Assembly: GCF_014648675.1 (NCBI RefSeq)
Contig: NZ_BMRO01000024.1
Location: 1-33,313 of the forward strand
Origin: Actinomadura livida
GTDB lineage: Bacteria; Actinomycetota; Actinomycetes; Streptosporangiales; Streptosporangiaceae
Reading direction: 5' to 3'
DNA length: 33,313 bases
Shown here in pieces: positions 7,370 to 15,669 of the stretch. The notes beneath the pieces were generated by a model. That model was not told the DNA's origin. It saw nothing but the letters and a program-made list of their open reading frames with translations, and searched no databases. A program made the position numbers and the translations under genes. The number at the start of each line of letters is the position of its first letter. Positions within the stretch are counted from its first letter, which is position 1.

Positions 7370-7858
7370 TTGAGCGTCGAGGCGAGCCCGGAGGCCCTGC
7401 GGGAGGCCGCCGAAATGTGGAGCACGCTGTCGGGCGTCGAGTTCATCCGGGCGATGCGCGACCGGCGGATCCCGGAGATCTCCGACATCAGCGACTACAT
7501 CGGGCAGGTCGTCACGGCCGCCGACCCCGGCCGGGTGGAGATCTCCTGGACGCCCGCCGAGAAGCTGTGCAACCCGGGCGGCATCGTCCACGGCGGCTAC
7601 ATCGCGATGATCCTCGACAACGCGGTCTGCCTCGCGGCGAGCAGCACCTGCGACCACTTCCTGCCGATGCTCACGCTCAACCTCAACATCGACTACCTGC
7701 GCGGAGTGCGGGCCGGGGAGACGTACACGGTGACCGGGACGTGCGTGCACCCCGGCGCCACCCGCATGGTCAGCAACGCGGTGCTCGCCGGCGCCGACGG
7801 CCGCCCGCTGGCGCAGGCGTCGGCGGGCGTCATCCCCAACAGGGCCTTCAAGCGCTAG
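7370..7858 (+). CDS. PaaI-family hotdog-fold thioesterase
   Basis: This is a 162-aa single hotdog domain. NPGGIVHGGYIAMILDNAVCLAA holds the HGG signature helix, and LNLNIDYLRGVRAGETYTVTG and ADGRPLAQASAGVI complete a PaaI/YdiI-like fold that hydrolyses acyl-CoA thioesters. I place the start at TTG 7370 because AAGGAG (7358-7363) is six bases upstream and the conserved sequence begins soon after. The frame is open to 7280 but overlaps the kinase relic there. TAAGAT at 7341-7346 is a possible -10 with no clear -35. The exact acyl substrate is unknown. The stop codon lies in the first copy of a 15-bp tandem duplication. Confidence 0.85.
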   Translation: MSVEASPEALREAAEMWSTLSGVEFIRAMRDRRIPEISDISDYIGQVVTAADPGRVEISWTPAEKLCNPGGIVHGGYIAMILDNAVCLAASSTCDHFLPMLTLNLNIDYLRGVRAGETYTVTGTCVHPGATRMVSNAVLAGADGRPLAQASAGVIPNRAFKR

Positions 7859-7875
7859 GGCTTCAAGCGCCAGGG
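7846..7875. repeat. 15-bp tandem duplication across the thioesterase stop codon
   Basis: CTTCAAGCGCTAGGG (7846-7860) is followed at once by CTTCAAGCGCCAGGG (7861-7875), with one mismatch. The mismatch (T versus C) is what makes or removes the TAG stop. Confidence 0.85.
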
Positions 7876-7928
7876 CCGTCGAGCGGCGGCGCGGGAACCC
7901 CCGCGGCCGAGCGCATAGGCTTGGGTCC

Positions 7929-9632
7929 ATGGTGGATCCAGGCACAGTCGTCACCCTCATCAAACAGGCCCGCGACCGGCGGACGGCACCGCTGATCCTC
8001 GAACTGGACCTCACCGAGGGCATCGTGGAGACCGCGCCGGCCGACCCCGTCTCGGCGCTCCTGTCCATGCGCAGGACGCACCTCCGCGACGTCCTGGACG
8101 GGCTGCGCCGCGCCCGCTCCGACAGCCGCGTCCGCGCGCTCGTCGTCAAGGTCGGCGGCGGCATCGGGCTGGCGCTCGTCCAGGAGCTGCGCGAGGCCGT
8201 GCAGGAGCTGCGGGAGGCGGGCAAGCTCACCGTCGCGTGGGCCGAGACGTACGGGGAGAGCGGCCGCGGGACCGTCCCCTACTACCTGGCCACCGCCTTC
8301 GACAAGATCTACCTCCAGCCCACGGGCGAGGTCGGCCTGGTCGGCATGGCGCTCGAGGAGCCGTTCTTCGCCGGCGCCCTGGAGAAGGCGGGCGTCGAGC
8401 CCCGGTTCGCCCAGCGGTACGAGTACAAGACCATGGCCAACACGTTCATGCAGAAGACCTACACGCCTGAGCACGAGGAGTCGTCGAAGCGCCTCGTCGC
8501 CTCGCTGACCGAGCAGATCACGGCAGCCGTCGCCGCCGGCCGCGGCCTCCCCGAGGACAAGGTCCGCGACCTCGTGAACCGCGGCCCCTTCCTGTCGGGC
8601 GAGGCGCTGGAGGAGAAGCTCGTCGACCGCCTCGGGTACCGCGACGAGGTCTACGCCGACCTGCGCGAGGAGTTCGGCGAGGAGACCCAGCTGCGGTACG
8701 TCGCCCGCTACAACCGCGCGCACGGCCTGGCGAGCCGGCTGCCGCACCCCGGCAAGCAGGACTCCGTCGCGCTGATCAACGGGCACGGCCCGATCCGGCT
8801 CGGCCGCAGCGGCCGCGGCGGCCCGCTGCCGGGCTCCGGGCCCGCGATGGGCTCCGACACGATCGGCGCGGCGTTCCGCGCCGCGGTGAAGGACGACGCC
8901 GTCAAGGCGATCGTCTTCCGGGTCAGCAGCCCCGGCGGCTCGGCCGTCGCGTCCGACGCGATCTGGCGCGAGGTGGTACTGGCCCGGCGCGCCGGCAAGC
9001 CGGTGATCGTGTCCATGGGCAACGTCGCCGCGTCCGGCGGCTACTACGTCGCGATGGCCGCCGACACGATCGTCGCGCAGCCGGGGACGATCACCGGCTC
9101 GATCGGCGTCGTCACCGGCAAGGCGGTGGTGAACGGCCTCCTGGACCGCGTCGGCATCACGTTCGGCAGCGTCGCGGACGGCGACCACGCCCGCATGTCC
9201 AGCTCCACGAAGGACTTCAGCGAGTCCGAGTGGGAGCGCGTCAACGCCTCCCTCGACAAGATCTACGACGACTTCACCTCGCGGGTCGCCGAGGGCCGCG
9301 GCATGTCCCGCGAGCGCGTCCACGAGCTGGCCCGCGGCCGGGTCTGGACGGGCGCCGACGCCGCCGAGCACGGCCTCGTCGACGAGCTGGGCGGCATCGA
9401 CCGCGCGCTCGACCTGGCCCGCAAGAAGGCCGGCCTCGCCGCCGACGCCCCGGTCCGCGTGTACCCGATGTCCTCGACCCTGGAGCGCCTCCGCCCGCCG
9501 GAGTCCAGCGAGGACCGCACCGCCGCCGCGGTCCGCTTCGACGGCTGGGGCTCCCTCGGCGGCCTCGCCGCCCGCCTCGGCCTGCCCGCGGCCGGGCCGC
9601 TCACCCTCCCCGGCATGTGGGAGATCCGCTGA
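7929..9632 (+). CDS. sppA: SppA-type signal peptide peptidase (S49, long form)
   Basis: This 567-aa protein has two S49 repeats, as in the long (67K) SppA. The N-terminal half carries the candidate general-base lysine Lys167 in YEYKTMANTFMQKTYTPEH. The C-terminal half carries nucleophile Ser369 in NVAASGGYYVAMAADT, preceded by VSSPGGSAVASD and followed by ITGSIGVVTGK. This is the Lys/Ser dyad of a serine protease that degrades cleaved signal peptides. Unlike E. coli SppA there is no N-terminal membrane anchor: the protein begins directly with TAPLILELDL after a short basic helix. The ATG 7929 start has no good SD. The next gene overlaps its 3' end. Confidence 0.93.
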   Translation: MVDPGTVVTLIKQARDRRTAPLILELDLTEGIVETAPADPVSALLSMRRTHLRDVLDGLRRARSDSRVRALVVKVGGGIGLALVQELREAVQELREAGKLTVAWAETYGESGRGTVPYYLATAFDKIYLQPTGEVGLVGMALEEPFFAGALEKAGVEPRFAQRYEYKTMANTFMQKTYTPEHEESSKRLVASLTEQITAAVAAGRGLPEDKVRDLVNRGPFLSGEALEEKLVDRLGYRDEVYADLREEFGEETQLRYVARYNRAHGLASRLPHPGKQDSVALINGHGPIRLGRSGRGGPLPGSGPAMGSDTIGAAFRAAVKDDAVKAIVFRVSSPGGSAVASDAIWREVVLARRAGKPVIVSMGNVAASGGYYVAMAADTIVAQPGTITGSIGVVTGKAVVNGLLDRVGITFGSVADGDHARMSSSTKDFSESEWERVNASLDKIYDDFTSRVAEGRGMSRERVHELARGRVWTGADAAEHGLVDELGGIDRALDLARKKAGLAADAPVRVYPMSSTLERLRPPESSEDRTAAAVRFDGWGSLGGLAARLGLPAAGPLTLPGMWEIR

Positions 9633-10105
9633 CCGGCGAGTTCGCCGAGGCGGTCGCGGGGTTCGCGACGGGCGTGGTCGTGCTGACCGTCCGGGACGGC
9701 CGCGACGACCTCGGCACCACGGTGACGGCGTTCATGTCGGTGGCCCTGGAGCCGCCGATGGTGCTGGCGAGCGTGACGACGTCGTCCTACCTGACGGAGG
9801 TCCTGAACCGGCAGGACCGCTGGGCGGCGACCGTGCTCGCGTCGGGCCAGCGCGCCCTGGCGGGGCGCTTCGCGGCGGAGGGCCGCCCCAGCGCCCGGAT
9901 CCTCCTGGCGAGCGAACCGCATCACCGGGGCGAGCACTCCGCGGCGCTCGTCCCGGAGTCCGGGGTCTCCGCGATGGAGTGCGAGACCCGCCAGAGGGTC
10001 GAGGCAGGGGACCACACGCTCTTCATCGCCGAGGTCCTCTCGACGGACTACCTGGCCCGCGACCGGACGCCCCTGGTCAGGGTCAACCGCCGCTACCTCA
10101 CCTGA
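9617..10105 (+). CDS. Flavin reductase family protein (FMN-binding split barrel)
   Basis: This 162-aa protein matches the flavin reductase-like family. AVAGFATGVVVLTV opens the barrel, followed by TVTAFMSVALEPPMVLASV, ALAGRFAAEG near the middle and HTLFIAEVLSTDYLARDRTPLV near the end. Such enzymes reduce FMN/FAD with NAD(P)H, often for a partner monooxygenase; no partner is visible here. The start is inferred at GTG 9617, inside the sppA 3' end (16-bp overlap); a CTG at 9629 is the only later nearby option that keeps the family start. The 3' end overlaps the convergent hutI gene by 13 bp. Confidence 0.87.
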   Translation: MGDPLTGEFAEAVAGFATGVVVLTVRDGRDDLGTTVTAFMSVALEPPMVLASVTTSSYLTEVLNRQDRWAATVLASGQRALAGRFAAEGRPSARILLASEPHHRGEHSAALVPESGVSAMECETRQRVEAGDHTLFIAEVLSTDYLARDRTPLVRVNRRYLT

Positions 10106-11277
10106 ACGCCCGCCCGCCACACGGCGGACGTCTGGGGCACGCCGGGGCGGTAGGCGAGGTGGATGTGGGACGGGGCGTCCAGGACGTGGACGTCGGCGCG
10201 GGCACCGGGCGCGAGGTGCCCGACGTCGGTGCGGCGCAAAGCCTTCGCGCCGCCCGCCGTCGCGGCCCAGACGGCCTCGGCGGGGGTCATGTTCATGTCG
10301 CGGACGGCGACGGCGATGCAGAACGCCATGCTGGAGCTGTAGCAGGAACCGGGGTTGCAGTCCGTGGCGAGGGCGACGGTGGCACCCGCGTCAAAGAGGC
10401 GGCGGGCGTCGGGGTAGGGCTGGCGCGTGGAGAACTCGACACCCGGCAGGAGGGTCGCGACGGTCTCCGAGGACGCGAGGGCGTCGATGTCCGCGTCGCT
10501 GAGGAACGTGCAGTGGTCGGCGGACGCGGCGTCCAGTTCGACGGCGAGCTGCACGGCGGGGCCTTGGGTGAGCTGGTTCGCGTGCATGCGCGGAGCCAGG
10601 CCCGCCTTGATGCCCGCTTGCAGGACCTCGCGGGCCTGGTCGGCGTCGAACGCGCCCTCTTCGCAGAAGACGTCGACCCAGCGGGCGTGGGGCGCGCACG
10701 CCGCCAGCATGTCGGTGGAGGCCAGCCGCGTGTAGGCGGCGGTGTCGCCCTGGTACTCGGCGGGGACGACGTGGGCGCCGAGGTAGGTGACCTCGTCCGT
10801 CACCTCCGCGGCGATGCGGACGGCGCGCTCCTCCTGCTCGACGGTGAGGCCGTAGCCCGACTTGCATTCGACTGTCGTCGTCCCCTGGCGCGCCATCTCG
10901 GCGATCAGGCGGCGGATGTTCGCGCGGAGGTCGTCGTCCGACGCGGCACGGGTGCGCTCGACGGTCGTGCGGATGCCGCCCGCGGCGTACTTGCGGCCGC
11001 TCATCCGGGCCGCGAACTCCTCCGCGCGCTCACCGGCGAAGACGAGGTGGGCGTGGGAGTCGACGAAGCCGGGCAGGACGGCGCGGCCGGCGGCGTCGAA
11101 GGACGCGTCGGCGGCCGGGGCGTCGCCGGACGGGCCCGTCCAGGCGACCCGGCCGTCCTCGATCACCAGCGCCGCGTCGCGGACGATGCCCAGCTCGCCA
11201 CCCGCTTCGCCGCCCACGGCGGGATCGTTGGTGACGAGTTCCCCGATGTTCGCGATGACGGTGCTCTCGGTGCTCAC
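10093..11277 (-). CDS. hutI: Imidazolonepropionase
   Basis: This 394-aa amidohydrolase-superfamily enzyme hydrolyses 4-imidazolone-5-propanoate to N-formimidoyl-L-glutamate, step three of histidine breakdown. LPGFVDSHAHLVFAGERAEEF gives the HxH metal motif. TTTVECKSGYGLTVEQEERA is the HutI signature, and LGAHVVPAEYQG, MHANQLT, ALATDCNPGSCY and GGAKALRRTDVG follow in family order. It is the last gene of the minus-strand hut operon, 71 bp after hutF. A GTG/ATG ambiguity is absent: ATG 11277 gives MSTESTVIANIGELVTNDP, a normal N-terminus. Confidence 0.96.
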   Translation of the reverse strand: MSTESTVIANIGELVTNDPAVGGEAGGELGIVRDAALVIEDGRVAWTGPSGDAPAADASFDAAGRAVLPGFVDSHAHLVFAGERAEEFAARMSGRKYAAGGIRTTVERTRAASDDDLRANIRRLIAEMARQGTTTVECKSGYGLTVEQEERAVRIAAEVTDEVTYLGAHVVPAEYQGDTAAYTRLASTDMLAACAPHARWVDVFCEEGAFDADQAREVLQAGIKAGLAPRMHANQLTQGPAVQLAVELDAASADHCTFLSDADIDALASSETVATLLPGVEFSTRQPYPDARRLFDAGATVALATDCNPGSCYSSSMAFCIAVAVRDMNMTPAEAVWAATAGGAKALRRTDVGHLAPGARADVHVLDAPSHIHLAYRPGVPQTSAVWRAGVQVR

Positions 11278-11348
11278 CCGGGCAGGATCTCACGCGCCGC
11301 CGGAGCTCAGGACGACCTGGCGGGCGCGGCCGACCGCGGGGCGCCGGG

Positions 11349-12704
11349 TCACTCCTCCTCGGGCGCCGTGACGGCCTCGATCGCGGTCGCGAGGGCCGCC
11401 GGCACGTCGTCGACCAGCAGGTGGCGGCCGTCGTGGACGATCTGCCGCCCGGAGACGACCACGTGCCGGACGTCGGCCGCGGTCGCGGCGAACACGGCGG
11501 CCTCGGCCGCGTGGCCGGGGCCGGCCCCGGCCGTCCGGACCGAACCGAGGTCCACGGTGACGAGGTCGGCGTACGCGCCGGGCTCCAGCCGTCCCGCCTC
11601 CGGCCAGCCGAGCCCCGAGTGGCCGTTGCAGGTGGCGGCGGCGAGCAGCTCCCCGGCGGTCCAGTGGCCGCGGACGCGGGTGCGGAGCCGCTCGTCCAGC
11701 TCGACCGCGCGGGCCTCCTCGAACAGGTCGATGACGGCGTGCTGGTCGGAGCCCAGGCAGATGGGCGCGCCGGCGTTCGCCAGGTCGCGGGCGGGGCCGA
11801 TCCCGTCGGCGAGGTCCCGTTCGGTGGTCGGGCACATGCACACGCCGGTCATGGTCGTGCCGAGGAGGCCGATGTCCTCTTCGGTGAGGTGCGTCGCGTG
11901 GACGGCCGTGGTGAGCGCGCCCAGCGCCCCCGCCTCGGCCAGGACGCGGGTGGGCGTCATGCCGTAGGCGTCCATCGACGCCTCGTTCTCGGCGGGCTGC
12001 TCCGACAGGTGGACGTGCAGCGGCGCCCGGCGCTCCTTGGCCCAGGACGCGACGGCCCGCAGCTGCTCCCGGGGCACGGCGCGGACGGAGTGGATCGCCG
12101 CCCCGACCCGGGCGTGCAGCGGGCCCGCCTTGTCCGTCCCCTCGTAGAGGCTGTCGACGCGGCGCGCCCAGTTGCCGGCGGTGCCGTCGCCGAAGCGGAG
12201 CTGGGCGCCCTCCAGCGGGCGGCCGATGCCGCCGGTGAGGTAGCAGGTGTCCAGGAGGGTGATCCGGATGCCCGCGTCGGACGCGGCGGCGATCAGCGCC
12301 TCGCCCATCGCGTTCGGCTCGTCGTAGGGGGTGCCGCCCGGCCCGTGGTGCAGGTAGTGGAACTCGCCGACGCAGCTGATCCCGGCGAGGGCCATCTCGG
12401 CGAACACGGCGGCGGCGAGGGCGCGGTAGGACGCCGGGTCGAGCCGTTCGGCGACCCGGTACATCTGCTCGCGCCAGGTCCAGAAGGTCCCGGTCTGCGC
12501 CTGGGCGCGGGAGCGGAGCGCGCGGTGGAAGGCGTGGGAGTGGGCGTTGGCGAGGCCCGGCAGGGTCAGGCCGGGCAGCCGCATCGCGTCCGGAGGGGCC
12601 GGGACGCCCGCGGCGACGCGGGTGATGCGTTCGGCGTCGGCCTCGACGAGGACGTCGGCCGCCACCCCGTCCCCGAGCCAGGCGAACTGGGCGTGCCACT
12701 GCAT
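11349..12704 (-). CDS. hutF: Formimidoylglutamate deiminase
   Basis: This 451-aa amidohydrolase removes the imino group from N-formimidoyl-L-glutamate as ammonia, leaving N-formyl-L-glutamate. Motifs are LPGLANAHSHAFHRALRSR (metal histidines), TFWTWREQMYRVAERLDP, CVGEFHYLHHGPGG, HVHLSEQPAENE, VHATHLTEEDI, MCPTTERDLADGI and LGSDQHAVIDLFEEARAVE, all typical of HutF. The start is ATG 12704, giving MQWHAQFAWLGDG; the frame extends to 12755 but that part overlaps the upstream gene. The M20 gene ends at 12715, ten bases before, and GGGTAGG across its stop may serve as the SD. The presence of HutF means the five-step route, so a deformylase is required. Confidence 0.95.
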   Translation of the reverse strand: MQWHAQFAWLGDGVAADVLVEADAERITRVAAGVPAPPDAMRLPGLTLPGLANAHSHAFHRALRSRAQAQTGTFWTWREQMYRVAERLDPASYRALAAAVFAEMALAGISCVGEFHYLHHGPGGTPYDEPNAMGEALIAAASDAGIRITLLDTCYLTGGIGRPLEGAQLRFGDGTAGNWARRVDSLYEGTDKAGPLHARVGAAIHSVRAVPREQLRAVASWAKERRAPLHVHLSEQPAENEASMDAYGMTPTRVLAEAGALGALTTAVHATHLTEEDIGLLGTTMTGVCMCPTTERDLADGIGPARDLANAGAPICLGSDQHAVIDLFEEARAVELDERLRTRVRGHWTAGELLAAATCNGHSGLGWPEAGRLEPGAYADLVTVDLGSVRTAGAGPGHAAEAAVFAATAADVRHVVVSGRQIVHDGRHLLVDDVPAALATAIEAVTAPEEE

Positions 12705-12714
12705 GACCGGATAC

Positions 12715-13929
12715 CTACCCGCGCGCGAGGTCGTCCAGTACCGCGGTGAGGGCATCGACTCCGGCGAGGCAGTCCGCCGGCTCGGCCGACTCCGCGGGCG
12801 CGTGCGACACCCCGGTCGGGTTCCGGACGAAGAGCATCGCCGTGGGCACCCGCGCCGACAGGACGCCCGCGTCGTGGCCCGCGCCGGTCGGCAGCACCGG
12901 CGGCCCGCCGAGGGTCGCGGCGATCCGGTCGCGGAGCGCGAGGTTGAAGTCGACGATCTCGGTGTAGGACTCCTCGGCGAGGTCGACGCTCACCCGGTGC
13001 GGGCGCGCCGCGACCCGCGCGGCCTCGTCGACCTCCGCCACGGTGCGCCGGACCGCCTCGTCCTCGGGGCCGCGGGCGTCGAGCCAGGCGGTGACGGACG
13101 AGGCGATCGCGTTCACGCCTCCCGGCACGACGCGGACCTTGCCCACGGTCGCGACCGCCCCGTTCCGCTCCGCCGCCTCCCGCGCGGCGAGCACCATGCC
13201 GGCGAACGGCAGCATCGGGTCGCGCCGGTCGGGCAGCGCGGTCGTGCCCGCGTGGTCGCCCTCCCCGCGAAAGTCGAACCGCCATCGGCCGTGCGGGACG
13301 ATCGCGCTCGCGACGCCGACCGGCGCCCCCCGCCCGTCCGACCACAGCGCGCGGCCCTGCTCGACGTGGAGTTCGACGAAGCAGCCGATCCTGCCGAGGA
13401 GGTCCTCGTCGGGGCCGATCGCGTCCGGGTCGAGGCCGGCGTTGTGCAGGACCTCGGCGAACGTGTGCCCGTCGCCGTCGGTGAGGGCCCGCGCCCGCGC
13501 CGGGTCGATCGCGCCGGTCAGCAGCCGCGACCCCAGGCACGCCACCCCGAACCGGGCGCCCTCCTCCTCGGCGAACGCCGCGACGCCGATCGGCCGCGCC
13601 GGGGCGGCGCCGCGCTCCCGGAGGCGGTCGATCGCCGCGAACGCCGACACGATGCCGAGCGGCCCGTCGAACGCGCCGCCGCCGGGCACCGAGTCCAGGT
13701 GGCTCCCGGTGAGGACGCCGTCCCCGCGCGACCCGTCCGCGGGCAGCCACCAGGCGAACATGTTGCCGTTGGCGTCGTGCTCGACGACCAGGTCGCGGCG
13801 GCGCGCCTCGTCCAGGAACCAGGCGCGGCACGCCAGTTCGTGCGGCGTCCACGCGAATCGGTGGTAGCCGCCGGTCGCCTCGTCCCTGCCGACGGGCAGC
13901 AGCGCCGCCCACATCTCCTCGAACCCCAT
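12715..13929 (-). CDS. M20-family amidohydrolase (allantoate amidohydrolase/N-carbamoylase type), probable N-formylglutamate deformylase
   Basis: This 404-aa zinc hydrolase belongs to the allantoate amidohydrolase/L-carbamoylase group. Metal ligands are His77 in TGSHLDSVPGGGAFDG with Asp88, the glutamates in FAEEEGARFG (121-123), His188 in FVELHVEQG, and the late GAGHDAG histidine. The substrate and dimer region has GEGDHAGTTALPDRRDP and VPGGVNAIASSVTAWLDARG. Sequence alone would name it allantoate amidohydrolase, but it lies between hutU and hutF and no HutG is present in the operon. N-formyl-L-glutamate is a small N-acyl amino acid like the known substrates. The inferred role is therefore the last hut step, to glutamate and formate. 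No ureide genes are nearby. Confidence 0.85.
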   Translation of the reverse strand: MGFEEMWAALLPVGRDEATGGYHRFAWTPHELACRAWFLDEARRRDLVVEHDANGNMFAWWLPADGSRGDGVLTGSHLDSVPGGGAFDGPLGIVSAFAAIDRLRERGAAPARPIGVAAFAEEEGARFGVACLGSRLLTGAIDPARARALTDGDGHTFAEVLHNAGLDPDAIGPDEDLLGRIGCFVELHVEQGRALWSDGRGAPVGVASAIVPHGRWRFDFRGEGDHAGTTALPDRRDPMLPFAGMVLAAREAAERNGAVATVGKVRVVPGGVNAIASSVTAWLDARGPEDEAVRRTVAEVDEAARVAARPHRVSVDLAEESYTEIVDFNLALRDRIAATLGGPPVLPTGAGHDAGVLSARVPTAMLFVRNPTGVSHAPAESAEPADCLAGVDALTAVLDDLARG

Positions 13930-13955
13930 ACCCTCTCCCTGACCGAACCTCGTTC

Positions 13956-14009
13956 ACTTGCGGCGTGTTGTTGTTTTGAGTCGCCTCATAACAACAACAC
14001 GCCGCAAGT
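13956..14009. terminator. 25-bp near-perfect hairpin directly after hutU
   Basis: Twenty perfect base pairs (13956-13975 with 13990-14009; the outer arm reads ACTTGCGGCGTG then TTGTTGTT), one T-T mismatch, four more pairs and a TCGC tetraloop. The outer end overlaps the hutU stop codon, and the next gene starts 27 nt beyond the other end. It may attenuate or protect the hut mRNA at this point. The GTT/AAC runs differ in composition from the surrounding DNA. Confidence 0.85.
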
Positions 14010-15658
14010 CAACGCATGGGGATGCGGACGCCGCGTTCGGCGGCCACCTCTTCGGCTCGGGCGTAGCCCGCGTCCACGTGGCGCATCACGCCCGTTCCCG
14101 GGTCGTTGGTCAGTACGCGCTGGAGCTTCTCCGCGGCCAGGGGCGTTCCGTCCGCGACGCAGACCTGCCCCGCGTGGATGGAACGGCCGATGCCGACGCC
14201 GCCGCCGTGGTGGATGGACACCCATGTCGCGCCGGACGAGACGTTCAGCATCGCGTTGAGCAGGGGCCAGTCCGCGATCGCGTCCGAGCCGTCCGCCATG
14301 CCCTCGGTCTCCCGGTAGGGGCTGGCGACCGAGCCGCAGTCGAGGTGGTCGCGGCCGAGGACGATCGGCGCGCTGATCTCGCCGCGCGCCACGAGGTCGT
14401 TGAACACCTCCCCGGCCCGGTCGCGCTCGCCGTAGCCCAGCCAGCAGATCCGGGACGGCAGGCCCTGGAAGCGCACCCGCTCCCCCGCCATCCTGATCCA
14501 CCGGGCCAGCGGCTCGTTGTCCGGGAACAGGTCGAGGATCGCCCGGTCGGTGCGGGCGATGTCGCGCGGGTCGCCGGACAGCGCCGCCCACCGGAACGGG
14601 CCCTTGCCCTCGCAGAACAGCGGCCGGATGTAGGCGGGGACGAACCCGGGGAAGTCGAACGCCCGCGCGTACCCGGCGAGCTGCGCCTCGCCCCGGATGG
14701 AGTTGCCGTAGTCGAAGACCTCGGCGCCCGCGTCCTGGAAGCCGACCATCGCCTCGACGTGCGCGGCCATCGACGCGCGGGCCTTCTCGATGAACGCGGC
14801 CGGGTCCTTGTCGCGCTCGGCGGCCATGTCCTCGAACGCGACGCCGCGCGGCAGGTAGGCGAGCGGGTCGTGGGCGCTGGTCTGGTCGGTGACGACGTCG
14901 ATCGGCGCGCCGCGGCGCAGCAGTTCGGGGACGACGTCGGCGGCGTTCCCGAGCAGCGCGATCGACAGCGGCCGGCGGGCCGCCTTCGCCTCCTCCGCGA
15001 GCCGCAGCGCCTCGTCCAGCGAGCCGGCGCGGACGTCGCAGTACCGGTGCTCGACGCGCCGCTCGATGCGGGACGGGTCGCACTCGACGCAGATCGCGAC
15101 GCCGCCGTTCATCGTCACGGCGAGGGGCTGCGCGCCGCCCATCCCGCCGAGCCCGGCGGTCAGCGTGATCGTCCCCGCGAGGGTGCCGCCGAAGCGCTTC
15201 TCGGCGACGGCGGCGAACGTCTCGTAGGTGCCCTGGAGGATGCCCTGGGTGCCGATGTAGATCCACGACCCGGCGGTCATCTGGCCGAACATCGTCAGGC
15301 CGAGCGACTCCAGGCGGCGGAACTCCTCCCACGTCGCCCACTGCGGGACGAGGTTGGAGTTCGCGATCAGCACCCGGGGCGCCCACTCGTGCGTCCGGAA
15401 GACGCCGACCGGTTTGCCGGACTGGACGAGCAGCGTCTCGTCCCGCTCCAGGTCGGTCAGCGAGCGGACGATGCCGTCGAAGGCGTCCCAGCTGCGGGCC
15501 GCCTTCCCCGAGCCGCCGTAGACGACCAGCTCGTCGGGGTGCTCGGCGACCTCCGGGTCGAGGTTGTTCTGGATCATGCGCAGGGCGGCCTCCTGCGGCC
15601 AGCCCTTGGCGGTGAGGTCGGTGCCGCGCGGCGCGCGGACGGGACGGGGACCGGACAT
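14009..15658 (-). CDS. hutU: Urocanate hydratase
   Basis: This 549-aa NAD-dependent enzyme converts urocanate to imidazolonepropionate. It shows WPQEAALRMIQNNLDPEVAE, YGGSGKAARSWDAFD, the NAD-binding LTAGLGGMGGAQPLA, VTDQTSAHDPL, FPGFVPAYIRPLFCEGKGPFRW, and the C-terminal SGATWVSIHHGGGVGIG with RVLTNDPGTGVMRH, all highly conserved in the family. Length is normal. AAGGAG overlapping the hutH stop (TAAGGAG) lies eight bases before ATG 15658, so translation is coupled to hutH. A large hairpin begins at its own stop codon, which may set the ratio of hutU to the downstream genes. Confidence 0.97.
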   Translation of the reverse strand: MSGPRPVRAPRGTDLTAKGWPQEAALRMIQNNLDPEVAEHPDELVVYGGSGKAARSWDAFDGIVRSLTDLERDETLLVQSGKPVGVFRTHEWAPRVLIANSNLVPQWATWEEFRRLESLGLTMFGQMTAGSWIYIGTQGILQGTYETFAAVAEKRFGGTLAGTITLTAGLGGMGGAQPLAVTMNGGVAICVECDPSRIERRVEHRYCDVRAGSLDEALRLAEEAKAARRPLSIALLGNAADVVPELLRRGAPIDVVTDQTSAHDPLAYLPRGVAFEDMAAERDKDPAAFIEKARASMAAHVEAMVGFQDAGAEVFDYGNSIRGEAQLAGYARAFDFPGFVPAYIRPLFCEGKGPFRWAALSGDPRDIARTDRAILDLFPDNEPLARWIRMAGERVRFQGLPSRICWLGYGERDRAGEVFNDLVARGEISAPIVLGRDHLDCGSVASPYRETEGMADGSDAIADWPLLNAMLNVSSGATWVSIHHGGGVGIGRSIHAGQVCVADGTPLAAEKLQRVLTNDPGTGVMRHVDAGYARAEEVAAERGVRIPMR

Positions 15659-15669
15659 CTGCGGACTCC

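Noticed and set aside
9979..11967. A 662-codon plus-strand frame over hutI and hutF
   Set aside because: It is a shadow of two strongly conserved minus-strand genes.
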